Shown here: piece by piece, positions 12,977 through 26,853 of the stretch
How positions within the stretch are numbered: the stretch's first letter is position 1
Layout of the letters: every line of letters starts with the position of its first letter
From: Piscicola geometra
Taxonomy: Eukaryota > Annelida > Clitellata > Hirudinida > Piscicolidae
Reading direction: 5' to 3'
Assembly (NCBI GenBank): GCA_943735955.1
Contig: OX030955.1
Coordinates: forward strand, 9,505,647 to 9,569,646
Length of the DNA: 64,000 bases
The notes under the pieces: generated by a model
Database searches by the model: none
What the model was told of the DNA's origin: nothing
Seen by the model: the letters and a program-made list of their open reading frames with translations, nothing else
Made by a program: the position numbers and the translations under genes

Positions 12977-15900
12977 ATGTCACGCAAGACTGAGAAGCAT
13001 CTGAAGTTGACTCTTCCTCAAGGGTGCAAAGAGATAAACGAAGATCTGAGCAATGACGAGCTTGTAAAAAGACTTAAGGTAAGAAAAAGCATTAAATTAT
13101 TAAATAGTGCAATAAAAATCTGTCAACTTTAAAAAAAAATATTAATAAAAGATTGTGAGTCTTCTAAAACATCACATTTTCTCTAAAACTAATAAAAAAA
13201 ACAATTAACCTATCATCATCATTTGCACCAGCTCCTTACTCAAGCCTTTCACGAGATGAGCAATGATGAGAACGAGGAGTTCAAACCTCTCGCCCTCTAC
13301 CTCGCCTCCCAACACTTCCTCGAACACCCCAGCAAGGTGGTTGTCTCAGGAAAAAAAATTCATTTATTTATAATATACTTATATTATCCAGTTTATATAA
13401 ACTAGTATATTATTCATATTATTTTTATATATATATTCATATAAGTGTATTATTATATTAATATTAATGTTTTTACAACATTAATATTAATAAGGTTAAA
13501 TATTAATTAAAAAAACGTAATAAACACCAAGTGTAGATAAATCCATAATTTAAGTTTTTATATATAAAATCATTAAATTAATTCATAGAAAAATCTCAAA
13601 AACATTCTTACCAAAGGATGTTCGTCTGCTGATAGCGTGTTGCATTGCAGACATATTGAGAGTGTTTGTACCAGACGCCCCCTATACTGAGCCAGAACAG
13701 CTCAAGGTGTCCACAAACAAATACAAACACACACACACACAGAAAAACATACACACACACAGAAAAACACACACCCACACACACACACACACAGGAGATC
13801 TTCATGTTCCTAGCTGAACAGCTGAGAGGCCTCAAGAAGCCGGAGTCACCATCCTTCAAAAGATACTTCTACCTCCTAGAGGTTGCCTAGCCATCATCAT
13901 CATTACCACCACCAGCATCATCATCATTACCACCACCAGCATCGTCATCATTACCATCGGCATCATCATCATTACCATCGGCATCATCATCAACAGTACC
14001 ACTTCATTTTTTTCATCGCTTTATCACCAAACACCATCTTTGAATCCACCACTCACCACTCCATTGACTCACCCTTCACCATCCACTCTCTTCCCTACTA
14101 CACCACTCCCCACCACCCAATCCCCTTCCACCACCTACTACCCTCCGCCACCTTCTACTATCCTCTATCACTCCCACTCCTTCAATCCACCCACGCTACC
14201 CTCCATCACCACCCCACCCACCCTTCATCACCAACTCCGACAGACACCACCCACCCTCCACCACCCCACCCACCCTCCACCACCCCACCCACCCTCCACC
14301 ACCCCACCCACCCTCCACCACCCCACCCAACCTCCATCACCCCACCCACCCTCCACCACCCCACCCACCCTCCATCACCACCTCCGACAGACCCTCGCGT
14401 GGGTAAAGTCCTTCAACATCTCACTCGAACTGCCCGACAACTCCGAGATCATCGCCAAACTCTTCAGCACCGCCTTCGACGCTGTCCAGTTAGTTGGCTA
14501 CTTCATCATCATCATCATCTTCATCATCATCATCATTATCGTCATCATTGTCTTCGTCAGCATCATCGTCATCATCATCTTTCATTGCCATTTGAGCACC
14601 AAGATACTGCTAAACACTCTATTCAGTACATTTCTATGGAATAAATTGACTTATTATCTATGAATATATTGGATCATAATACTTCTAATAATAATAATAA
14701 TCACCATCTTCATCATCAACCATAACAACAAAAACATCATAATAGTATCACACTTCCACCACAACCACCTTTCCCTCCTCCACTCCACTCCACCTCTCCC
14801 TTCCCTCCACTCCACTCCACTCCCTCCTTCTCTTCTCTTTCCCCCTCACTTCCTACCTCCTCTTCCCCTCATCCATAGTCTCCACTCCCTCCTCTCCCAA
14901 CCTTACACTCCACTCCACCTTCTCCATTCCACTTCCTCCACTCCTCCACTCCACCTCCACTCCACCTCCTCCACTCCACTTCCTCCACTCCACTTCCTCC
15001 ACTCCACCTCCTCCACCTCAAAACAGCCCGAAGCACTCTCCGAAGGTGTCCACCTTCATGTTGGACATCCTGTGTCCGCTCCTGTTCGAGGCAGACACCG
15101 TCCAACAAGAGGTGATCGACACGTTCCTCACCTACCTCATCGAGCCCTACAAGGTGGGGAGAGAGAGTGGGGTGGTGGTGGAGGTGAGATGGCGGGTATG
15201 GTGGTGGTGGAGTGGGGTTGTGGAGGGTTAGGGGGTGGGGAGTAAGTGTTAGGGTATCATCATCATAATCATCATCACCGACAACTACAGTCACAGAACA
15301 AGCCAGCATACGAACTGGCAAAGAACCTGATCAAGAGGACCTCGTCTGTGCTGGAACCATACCTGGAAAACGTTCGTGTCCACGTCCCCCTCACTCCACT
15401 CTACTCCACTCCACTCCATCCCATCCCCCCTCACTCCACTCCACTCCATCCCATCCCCCCTCACTCCATCCCATCCCCCCTCACTCCACTCAACTCTCTC
15501 TCCAATCCATCCCACCCCCCCTCACTCCATTTCTTGCCGCCCCTTCAACTCCACTCCCTTCCATCACACCATGCACTCACATTCTCTACTATTGCATGCC
15601 TCTATTTTCTACCATGCAATTATATCTTCTTTGCTGCATCTTCTCACACATTCACTTCCCATGCCACCACACCTCAACCACCCTCTCTTCTTACAATCCC
15701 CCTTCCAAGCATCCCCCTCCACCTATCGTCGACATTTCTCATTTCATCAAACCCCCACCGATTCTCAACCACCCCTGACCACCCATCAACCACTTCTGTT
15801 CACCAATCAACCACCCATCACCCCCTCCCCTCCCCTTTTTTCCCACCAACAGTTCCTCAACAACAGTCTCCTATTCATGGGCAGTAAGGAAGGGGCAAAG

Positions 15901-18029
15901 GAGGGGGGTGGTGGTGGCAGCGTGGGTCTACTGACCAAGAGGGTTTATGACGTCATCCATGCCCTCTACACCATCGTTCCATCCATCCTCAACAATGTCC
16001 TGCCGCAACTCGAGTTCAAACTCAAGGTTCAACCCTTCTCACGCCATCCATACTCACCCAACCCAACCTCCCAACCCAGCCTCCCATCCACTCCTTCTCA
16101 CCCATCCAACCTCCCATCCATTCCCTCTTACCCATCCAACCTCCCATCCATTCTCTCCCAACCCAACCACTCATCCAACCTCCCATCCACTCCCTCTCAC
16201 CCATCCAACCTCCCATCCACTCCTTCTCACCCATCCAACCTCCCATCCACTCCCTCTCACCCATCCAACCTCCCATCCACTCCCTCTCACTCACCCACCC
16301 TCCCATCTACTCCCTCTCACCCATCCAACCTCCCATCCACTCCCTCTCACCCATCCAACCTCCCATCCAACCTCCCATCCAACCTCCCATCCACTCCCTC
16401 TCACCCATCCAACCTCCCATCCACTCCCTCTCACCCATCCAACCTCCCATCCACTCCCTCTCACCCATCCAACCTCCCATCCACTCCCTCTCACTCACCC
16501 ACCCTCCCATCTACTCCCAACCATCTCCCCCCCTTCTATCCACCCATCCATTCCTTCCACCCTTCCCAACATTCACCCACCCTTCCCAACATTCACCCAC
16601 CCTTCCCAACATTCACCCACCCTTCCCAACATTCACCCATCCTTCCCAACATTCACCCACCCATCCCTCTCTCCCACCCATCCACCACAGAGTAACGCGG
16701 AAGAACAACGCATAGCCGTTTGCAAGCTCCTCTCACGTCTCTTCAGCGCCCCCAACAACACACTACCCCAACAACAGACGCCCCTTTGGAATGCGTACCT
16801 TTCCAGGTGTGTGGTAGGGGTTAGGGGTTGGGTGGGTAGGTGGGTGCGTGATGGGGTGAGGAAAAAGGCGTGAGTGGTAGTGGGGTGTGTGTTGTGGTGA
16901 AGGAGGGGGGGGGAGTATGGTGAGGGGGGGGGGGGGGGAGTATGGCGTATGGTGAGTGGGCTGGTGGTGGCGAAGGGAGCAATGGAATGGAGTGGAGGGG
17001 CACGCCTGGGTTAAAGGTGACGCAGAATGATGACATTTTCCATTATTTTGTTAAATAATAGATTTGAACATCATCACCATCTTCACTTTAACATAATTAA
17101 TACGATAATCAACATCTCAACACCTTCATCATCACCATCATTATCACCAACATCATCATTATCATCACCATGACAGACTGAACGACATTGATTTGACGAT
17201 TCGTCGCCTGGTGACGCAGTCCATCCAGGAGATCATCATCAACAACCCCGAACTGCTCGAAGACCGCTCAAGCAGCAACAGCGTCGTCGGTGGGCGCTTA
17301 ATTGATTCGTTAATTAATTAACTGTTTAATTGATTAGTTAATTGCTGCTTAATTGATTCATTAATTTCTTTTCTCTTTCTCCACCACCACTTCTCTTCCG
17401 CCCGCCCACTCACTCCCCCATCCACTTCCCCATCCACTCCCCCATCCACTTTCCCATCCACTTCCCCATCCACTCATCCATCCACTCCCCCATCCACTCC
17501 CCCATCCACTCCCCCATCCACTCCCCCATCCACTCCCCCATCCACTCATCCATCCACTCATCTATCCACTCCCCCATCCACTTCCCCATCCACTCCCCCA
17601 TCCACTCATCCATCCACTCCCCCATCCACTCATCCATCCACTCCCCCATCCACTCCCCCATCCACTCCCCCATCCACTCCCTCACCCACTCCCCCATCCA
17701 CTCATCCATCCACTTCCTCACCCACTCCCCCATCCACTCATCCATCCACTCCCCCCTCGACACACAGACCTCTTGCGTCATCGTCAGCACGACTCCAATG
17801 AACTTGTAAGGATGGACGTCGTCAAGACCATCATTGGTAATAATAATAATAATTATTATTATATTATTACCAATAATAATTATTATTATTATATTAATAC
17901 CAATAATAATAATTATTATAAAACATAATGAAATAAAGAATAATTATATATCCCATAATTATTATTATTCATGATGATCATGGGACAAAACACACAATTG
18001 TGACCATGACTGAACACACACACACACAC

Positions 18030-18109
<80 letters not shown>

Positions 18110-18833
18110 GACCACGACTGAACACACAGGGGTGGCGAATGCGGACATAAGGGTGGTGCCTGACGACTTGCTAGAGTGTGTGAAAGAGAGGACCCTGGAC
18201 AAGAAGGTGTGCTTGTCTGCTTGCTTGTCTGCTTGCTTGTTTGCTTGCTTGTCTGCTTGCTTGTCTGCTTGCTTGTCTGCTTGCTTGTCTGATTGCTTGT
18301 CTGCTTGCTTGTCTGCTTGTTTGTCTGCTTGCTTGTTTGCTTGCTTGTCTGCTTGCTTGTCTGCTTGCTTGTTGCTTGGGTGAGGGGTGTGGATGGTATT
18401 AGGGTGTGGATGGGGGTGATGATGATTTGGAAGTGTGATGATGGTGGTGGGAGGAGGGGAAGGGAGGATGGTAGAGGGGTGGGAGGGGGGTAGAGGGGTG
18501 GGGGGGGGGGGTAGAGGGGTGGGAGGGGGGGGGGGTAGAGTTGAAAGGGTGGTAGGTCGAGTGGGTGATGATGATGATGATGGGGGGAGGAGTGGAGACG
18601 GTAGGAGGGAGGGTAGGAGTGTAGAGGAGTAATGATGGTGGGGGGGAGGAGTGTAGAGGAGTAATGATGGTGGGGGTGGGGGGGGGGGGAGGAGGGTAGA
18701 GGAGTAATGATGGTGGGGGGTGGGGGGGGGAGGAGTAGCGGGAGAGAGACCATGTCGAAGGAGGAAAGGGTAGTCATCAGAATTGATGAGAAGTAGATAG
18801 GTACAAGTCTCAAAACAACAACACAAACACACG

Positions 18834-18876
<43 letters not shown>

Positions 18877-20601
18877 CTTCCCGATACCGACTCAACAATG
18901 ACCACGTCACCCACACGCACAGCTCAAGGTACGTAAGGAGGCTCTGGTTGGACTCGGGCTGATATACAAGAAGAACAACAACGACCCTGACGTGAGATAT
19001 ACAATGAATTGCATTGCATTGCATTCTTTCGCATTGTACAGCATTCTACATGATGCACACCATTGTATTGTATGTTGACTTTTATTGCATCGTGCATGGA
19101 ATTGCATTATATGATGCATGGAATGGTGGGGTGCATTGCATTGTATTTCATAGTGAATTGCATTGTATTTCATAGTGAATTGCATTGTATTTCATAGTGA
19201 ATTGCATTGTATTTCATAGTGAATTGCATTGTATTTCATAGTGAATTGCATTGTATTTCATAGTGAATTGCATTGTATTTCATAGTGAATTGCATTGTGT
19301 TTCATAGTGAATTGCATTGCATTTCATAGTGAATTGCATTGTATTTCATAGTGAATTGCATTGTATGATGCATGCACTGGCAGGTGCTGAAGCGGATTGG
19401 CTGGGTGCGCAACAAGATCTTCCACGCCTACTACCAGATCAGTGTCGAAGACAAGTGCGTGGTGTTGGTGGTAGTAATGGTGGTGGTGGTGGTGATGGTG
19501 GTGGTGGTGGTGGAGGTAGTGGTAGTGAGGGTGGTGGTGGTGGTGATAGTAATATTAGTTTGATCACCTCCACCACACCATACTCCCCAACCACCACCAT
19601 ACTTCAACCACCACCACACTTCAACCACAACGACTCTCCACCCACAACGACTCTCCACCACAACCACACTCCCCTCGCCCACAACCAAAATCCCACCACA
19701 CCAACCACTAGAACCCCAAACCCTCACACCATTCCAGCCAACCCACCATCCTCACCCACCACCTCCCTCACCCACCTCCCTCACCCACCTCCCTCACCCA
19801 CCACCCTCACCAACCACCCTCACCCACTTCACCCACCACCCTCACCCACCTCACCCACCACCCTCACCCACCTCACCCACCACCCTCACCCACCTCCCTC
19901 ACCCACCTCCCTCACCCACAGAATCTTGGTTGAACGCATCCTGAACACCTCTCTCGTGCCCTACAACATGGAGGCGACAGACCGCATGCAACAACTCTAC
20001 AAGCTGTACTCTAACCTCGACGACCACGCCGTCAGGTGAGTTAGGGTTAGGGTTGGGGTTGGGGTTAGGGTTGGGGTTGGGGGGGAGCTGTGTGTGTTGT
20101 TATCAGGGGTGTCAGGTGGAGTATTTTTGTGTGTTTCGGGTGTGTGTTGTATGTCAGGGGAAGAGAGGAGGGGAGGGAGGGTGCTTGGTGGTTGTGTGTG
20201 TGTGAGGATTGAGTGAGTGTGTGTTTGAGTGGGGGTTGCGCTTTTTGGATTTGTTGTGGGTGGTGATGATGATGATAGGTATTTTCCAATAACAAAGCAA
20301 ATTCTTTCATCTCCATAGCCACCCATAAATGTAACCAGCCACCAGTACCATCATCATCATCATCATCATCATCATCACCACCACCACCACCAGTACCATC
20401 ATTATCATCATCATGATCACCTTCGCCATCATCATCACCACCACCGCCATGGCAGGGTTCTGCAGGAGATCTTCAGGACTCAATACAGCTTCAAGCTGGT
20501 GCTCAGGTCGCTGATCGACCTTTTGAGCCAGTCCAATAACGCCCCCCTCCTCAACACCAAGATCGTCGCCATGTCCAGTATGTGTGTGTGTGTGTTTTTG
20601 G

Positions 20602-20687
<86 letters not shown>

Positions 20688-20700
20688 TTTTGTGTGTGTC

Positions 20701-20795
<95 letters not shown>

Positions 20796-23700
20796 TGTGG
20801 GTGTGTGTAGTGTGTTTTGTTTGTGTGTTGTTGGGGGGGGGGGGGGGGTGTTTCGTGTGTGTGAGGTGTGTTGTTGTTTAGGGTATGTGTGTGTGTGTGT
20901 TTTTGGTGTGGTGTGTTTTGTTGTGTGTTTTGTTTCACACCATCCTCTCTTCAACCTCCATCACAACCATCTCTACCACCATCATCATCATCATCATCAC
21001 CTCCACCACCACCACTACCCTCATTATCATCATCATCACCACTACCCTCATTATCATCATCATCACCTCACACCACCACCACCACTGACAGAGCACCTAC
21101 CGGATCCTGAAAAGTCGGTTAAGGAACTTCTAAAGTTCTTTAAACTCCTCCAATGCGACGCTAAGGTGATCTTGATGATGATGATGATGATGATGAGGAG
21201 GAGGAGGAGGATGATGATGAGAAGGAGGAGGAGGAAGATGAATCTTCTTTATTTATCATGTTTTAAATAGACTTATTATGCAACATCATTAACAACACAA
21301 CCACCACCACAACCACTCCAACACCACCACAACAACAAACAACAACAACAAATACCTTCGGCAGCTGAAGGCGTGCATGCTGAGCCTCATCTCGCCGCAG
21401 TGCTCGTGCAAGAAGGCCGAGTCGTTGGTGGTGCGTGCCACACACCCACCATCATTACTAGCACCATCCACCATCATTACTAGCACCACCCACCATCATT
21501 ACTAGCACCACCCACCATCATTACTAGCGCCACCCACCATCATTACTAGCACCACCCACCATCATTACTAGCACCATCCACCATCATTACTAGCGCCACC
21601 CACCATCATTACTAGCACCACCCACCATCATTACTAGCGCCACCCACCATCATTACCAGCACCACCCACCATCATTACTAGCACCACCCACCATCATTAC
21701 TAACGCCACTTTCTATCATCATCATCATCTTCATCATACTTCTACCACTCATCATCATAACTTCTACTACACACCATCATTATCATCACTCCTCATCATC
21801 ATTACTACTACCGCATCTTCCTTCTCCATCATTACTAACACTATTCATCACCCCCCTCCATTATTACTACTATCACTCACACCCTCTCCGCCCACAACCC
21901 CAACCCTCCTTCCTCCCTCTATCCCCCCCCCTCCCCACCACCACGAACAGAAAGAAATCATCAAAAAACTAGGCGCGCAAACGCCGCAAAACACCTTCTA
22001 CTTCACGGTGAAACAGCTGCTCGAGAGAGTGGCGCCACTGATGATCGACAGCCAGGCGATCAGCTGCTTGATGCACCACGTCGAGGCGATCGGCCATTCG
22101 CGCACGGCCACCGATGCCGACCAGGGCCTCTCGGTCGAGAGCGGCTTGAAGCTATTGCAGGTGGGGGAGGTGCTGGTGGTCGGTGGTGGCGGGGTGGGTG
22201 GGGGCTTGCTTGTTGTTGGTGGGTGGTTGATTGGTTTTTTTTGGGTGCTGGGGTTGTTGTGGTTGGGGGTGTTGAGGTTGTTGGTTGTTGTTGTAGTTGA
22301 TTGCTTTTTGATTACTTACCTGTAGTTGTTGCAGACGGCTAGACGCGGTTGATGTGTTGGATTGTTTTTTTTTGTTTTTTAAGTTGTAGAATAGAATTAG
22401 TAGTTCTAGGTTGTTGAGGAGATGAGTAGATGGTGTAGCTTTTAAATCCGTAGATGTAGTTGCTGAGGGTGTTGTAGGTGTTGTAGCTTTTTAAATCTCG
22501 GATGCTTCCTCACTCACGTACAGATGCTGACGCAGCAGTTCAGTGGTTGCGTGCACACACACGAGTCTTACGCCTGTCTCTTGAGGTTCCTCAAGAACCC
22601 AGAACCCTTCATCGGTGTGTACGTGTGTGTGTGTGTGTGTGTGTGTGTTGTGTGTGTGTTTGTGTGTGTGTGTGTGCGTGTGTGTGTGTGTGGGGGGGGG
22701 AGTGTGTTTGTGTGTGTGTTTGCTTCATTGACAGTTGTGGTGCTTTGGTAGGGGTGGGATGTTGTATGGTGAAGTTGGTTGGTTTAGTGTGATTTGTTGC
22801 TGTAGTGACCATCACCTCCACCACCACCACAACAACCATCATCACAGCCATCAAAATCATCACCACCACAACCACCATCATCACAACTATCACCAGACAA
22901 CCATCATCATCATCACCACCACCACCACAGTCGACAAGGCTCTTCAGATACTCATCCACATAGGAAACAAGCAGATGCCCCATGAGCAACTGTTGGTGTT
23001 GTTGTTGTATTGTTGCTGTTGATGTTTTATTGTTGGTGTTGTTGTTTTTTTGTTGCTGGTGGTAATTTTTGTTTTTTTGTTGGTCTTGTTTTTGATTTTT
23101 TTTTGGCGTTGTTTTTGTTATTTTTTCTGATAATAGTGTTGTAGTTGTAGTTCTATTGAATGCCTCATCAACAACAAGCACCTCTCACTCCTCACGAATT
23201 ATTCAACCACCACCACAGCACCACACTGCTGCCCCTGCTCGAGAAAATGGCGACTGACGGCACTCCCAAACAGGCCAAACACGCTCTCAGGTGGCTGCAT
23301 CCCAACATCTTCCATCTTTCTCATCCTTCCATCTCTCTCATCCTTCCATCTCTCTCATCCTTCCATCTCTCTCATCCTTCCATCTCTCTCATCCTTCCAT
23401 CTCTCTCATCCTTCCATCTCTCTCATCCTTCCATCTCTCTCATCCTTCCATCTCTCTCATCCTTCCATCTCTCTCATCCTTCCATCTCTCTCATCCTTCC
23501 ATCTCTCTCATCCTTCCATCTCTCTCATCCTTCCATCTCTCTCATCCTTCCATCTTTCTCATCCTTCCATCTTTCTCATCCTTCCATCTTTCTCATCCTT
23601 CCATCTTTTTCATCCTTCCATCTTTCTCATCCTTCCATCTTTTTCATCCTTTCAAGTCTTACACCACTATCCCATCCTCCATCCGTCTATCCACTCGTTC

Positions 23701-25463
23701 CTCCACTACCCTCACATGCACTCTTTGCTCCACCACCCTTCTATCATCACACCACAAAAAACCACCACCATCATCATCATTAACACCAAAACAATCATCA
23801 TCATCACCACCACCACAACAATCACAATCATCATCATCACCTCCACTAATACAGATGCATCAACGTCATATGCGAGGACAAGGAAGAGGTGTTTGCCAGG
23901 GCTTTCGAGGTGCGTGCATCACTACACCTCCTCATTAATATTCATCACCAAATATTTTAATTAATATTCATCACCACAGTCCCTCATTAATATGCATCAC
24001 CACAGCCCCTCATTAATATGCATCACCACAGCCCCTCATTAATATTAATCACCACAGCTTCCATTATTGTTCAAAACCACGGCCCAACATTAATATAAAT
24101 CACCAAATAATTTCATTAATATTCATCACCACAGCTGCTAATTATTATTCATCAAAATATCCCTTCTTTAATATTCATCAAAATATCCCCTCATCAATAT
24201 TCATCACCACAGCCCCTTTTTAACATTCTTCACCACAGCACATCATTAATATTCATCACCACAGCGCCTCATTAATATTCATCACCACAGCACCTCATTA
24301 ATATTCATCACCACAGCATTTCATTAATATTCATCACCACAGCCCCTCATTAATATTCATCACCACAGCGCCTCATTAATATTCATTACCACAGCGCTTC
24401 ATTCATATTCTTCACCACAGCGCCTCATTAATATTCATCACCACAGCACCTCATTAATATTCATAACCACAGCGCCTCATTAATATTCATCACCACAGCG
24501 CCTCTCGGTCAGACTGACTGGAGTGAATCTCTTGAATATCTCGGCAGACGAGAGCACCAACACTGACTTGAAGCTGAAGAGTGCTGGTGCTGATAATGAT
24601 GATGGTGGTGATGATGATGATGATCATTTGGTGACGTCGATCGTCGCGATCGGTGAGTGGTGGTTTGGGGGTAGGGTGAGTGGTGGTTTGGGGGTAGGGT
24701 GGGTGATGGTTCGGGGATAGGGTGGGCGGTAGTTTGGGGGTAGGGTGGGTGGTGGTTTGGGGGTTGGGTGGGTGGTGGTTCGGGGGTATGGTAGGTGAGT
24801 AAAGGGAGGGGGAGGGTGGGTGGTGGTTCGGGGGTATGGTAGGTGAGTAAAGGGAGGGGGAGGGTGACTAGGTGTTACAAATGTACCCTTTGAAGATTAT
24901 GCTTTTTAAAATTTTCTGACATTCACTATTTATATCAACTAGAGTACACCACCACCATCATCACAACCACTACCACCAATATAATCATCACAAACACCAT
25001 CACCACCATCATCATAACCACTACCACCATCATCATCATCACAACCACCATCATCATCATCATTATCACCATCATCATCATCACAACCACCATCATCATC
25101 ATCATTATCACCACCATCATCATCATCACAACCACCATGACCACCATCATCATCATCATTATCACCACCATGACCATCATCATCATCACAACCACTACCA
25201 CCATAATCATCATCACAACCACCATGACCACCATCATCATCGTCATCACAACCACCATGACCACCATCATCATCATCATCACCACCATGACCACCATCAT
25301 CATCGTCATCATCACCACAGGCCACCTGTGCGAGTTGAGTGCTGAGCAGTTCAAGGTGGCCACTTCGACACTCGTCTTCAAGTTCATCTTCCCCGAGATC
25401 CTCATGAAAGAGAGGGTGTGTGTGTGCGTGTGTGTGTCTGTGTGTTTGTGAATGTGTGTGTCT

Positions 25464-25506
<43 letters not shown>

Positions 25507-25751
25507 TTTGTTTGTTTGTGCGCGTGTGTGTATTTGTGTGTGTGTGTTTTTTAACTGCTCTGGATGGTGATATTACATTTTCGTTATTTTGTATTAATAT
25601 ACATTGTGATGATGATAATGATTTTGACGGAAATGATGATGATGATGTCGCACTATACAGGAAACGGAAGAGAAGAGTATGGAAGACTGGTGTACTGATG
25701 AGAGTATTTCACAACATATCTGGGCAAAGGTGATGATGATAATGATGATGG

Positions 25752-25792
<41 letters not shown>

Positions 25793-26101
25793 GTGATGGT
25801 GATGATGATTATGATGCTTTCTCGCAGTTGGAGAGCTTAAAAATGGTGGTCAGGTGGATGATTTCCTCCAAGAATACCCTCAAGGTGCTAACATCATCAT
25901 CATCATTGCCGCCACCACCACCATCATCATCATCATCATCAATTACTTCTATAATGGAAACAAGATTTGTTTTCGCGTTATATTATATCGCCATCTACTA
26001 TTAACTTATACATCCGCCCGCTTCATTAAACACAAACATGAACCCACACACACAAATTAATTCACACACCCACCTACACACACATAATAAATTCACACAC
26101 A

Positions 26102-26135
<34 letters not shown>

Positions 26136-26136
26136 A

Positions 26137-26169
<33 letters not shown>

Positions 26170-26787
26170 AACAAACACAGGTAAACACGGTGATGAGGTC
26201 ATACTACACGTTGATCTTATGCGAGGGCGACTTGATGGAGAGTGGTCTGCTCAGCAAGGCAGAGATGTCCCGTCTGCGTCTGCAAGCTGGTGTGTGTGTG
26301 TGTTTGTGTGTATGTGTGTGTGTGTGTGTGTTTTTGTGTGTGTAGCCTGTGTGTGTGTGTGTGTCTGTGTGGGTCTTGTGTTTGTGTTTGTGTGTGTGTG
26401 TGTGTGTGTGTGCCTGTGTTTGTGTGTTGCCTGTGTGTGTGTGGGTCTTGTGTGTGTGTGTGTGTGCCTGTGTTTGTGTGTGTGTGTGTGTGTTTGTATC
26501 TTGTTTGGGGGTGTGTGTGTGGGTCTTGTGTTTGTGTGGGTCTTGTGCGTCTGTGTATGTGTGTGTGTGTTTGTGTGTGTAGCCTATGTGTGTGTGGGTC
26601 TTGTGTGTGTGTGTGTCTGTGTGGGTCTTGTGTTTGTGTGTGTGTGTGTGTGTGTGCCTGTATTTGTGGGTGTGTGTGTGTGCCTGTGTTTGTGTGTGTG
26701 TGTGTTTGTTTCTTGTTTGGGGGTGTGTGTGTGTGTGTGTGTGTGTGGGTCTTGTCTGTGTGTGTGTGTCTGTGTGAGTCTTGTGTT

Positions 26788-26853
<66 letters not shown>

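Noticed and set aside
21431..24498. Arrays of 22-26-bp units that at first glance resemble CRISPR repeats
   Set aside because: Units are directly adjacent without unique spacers and lie in introns of a eukaryotic gene. They are minisatellites.
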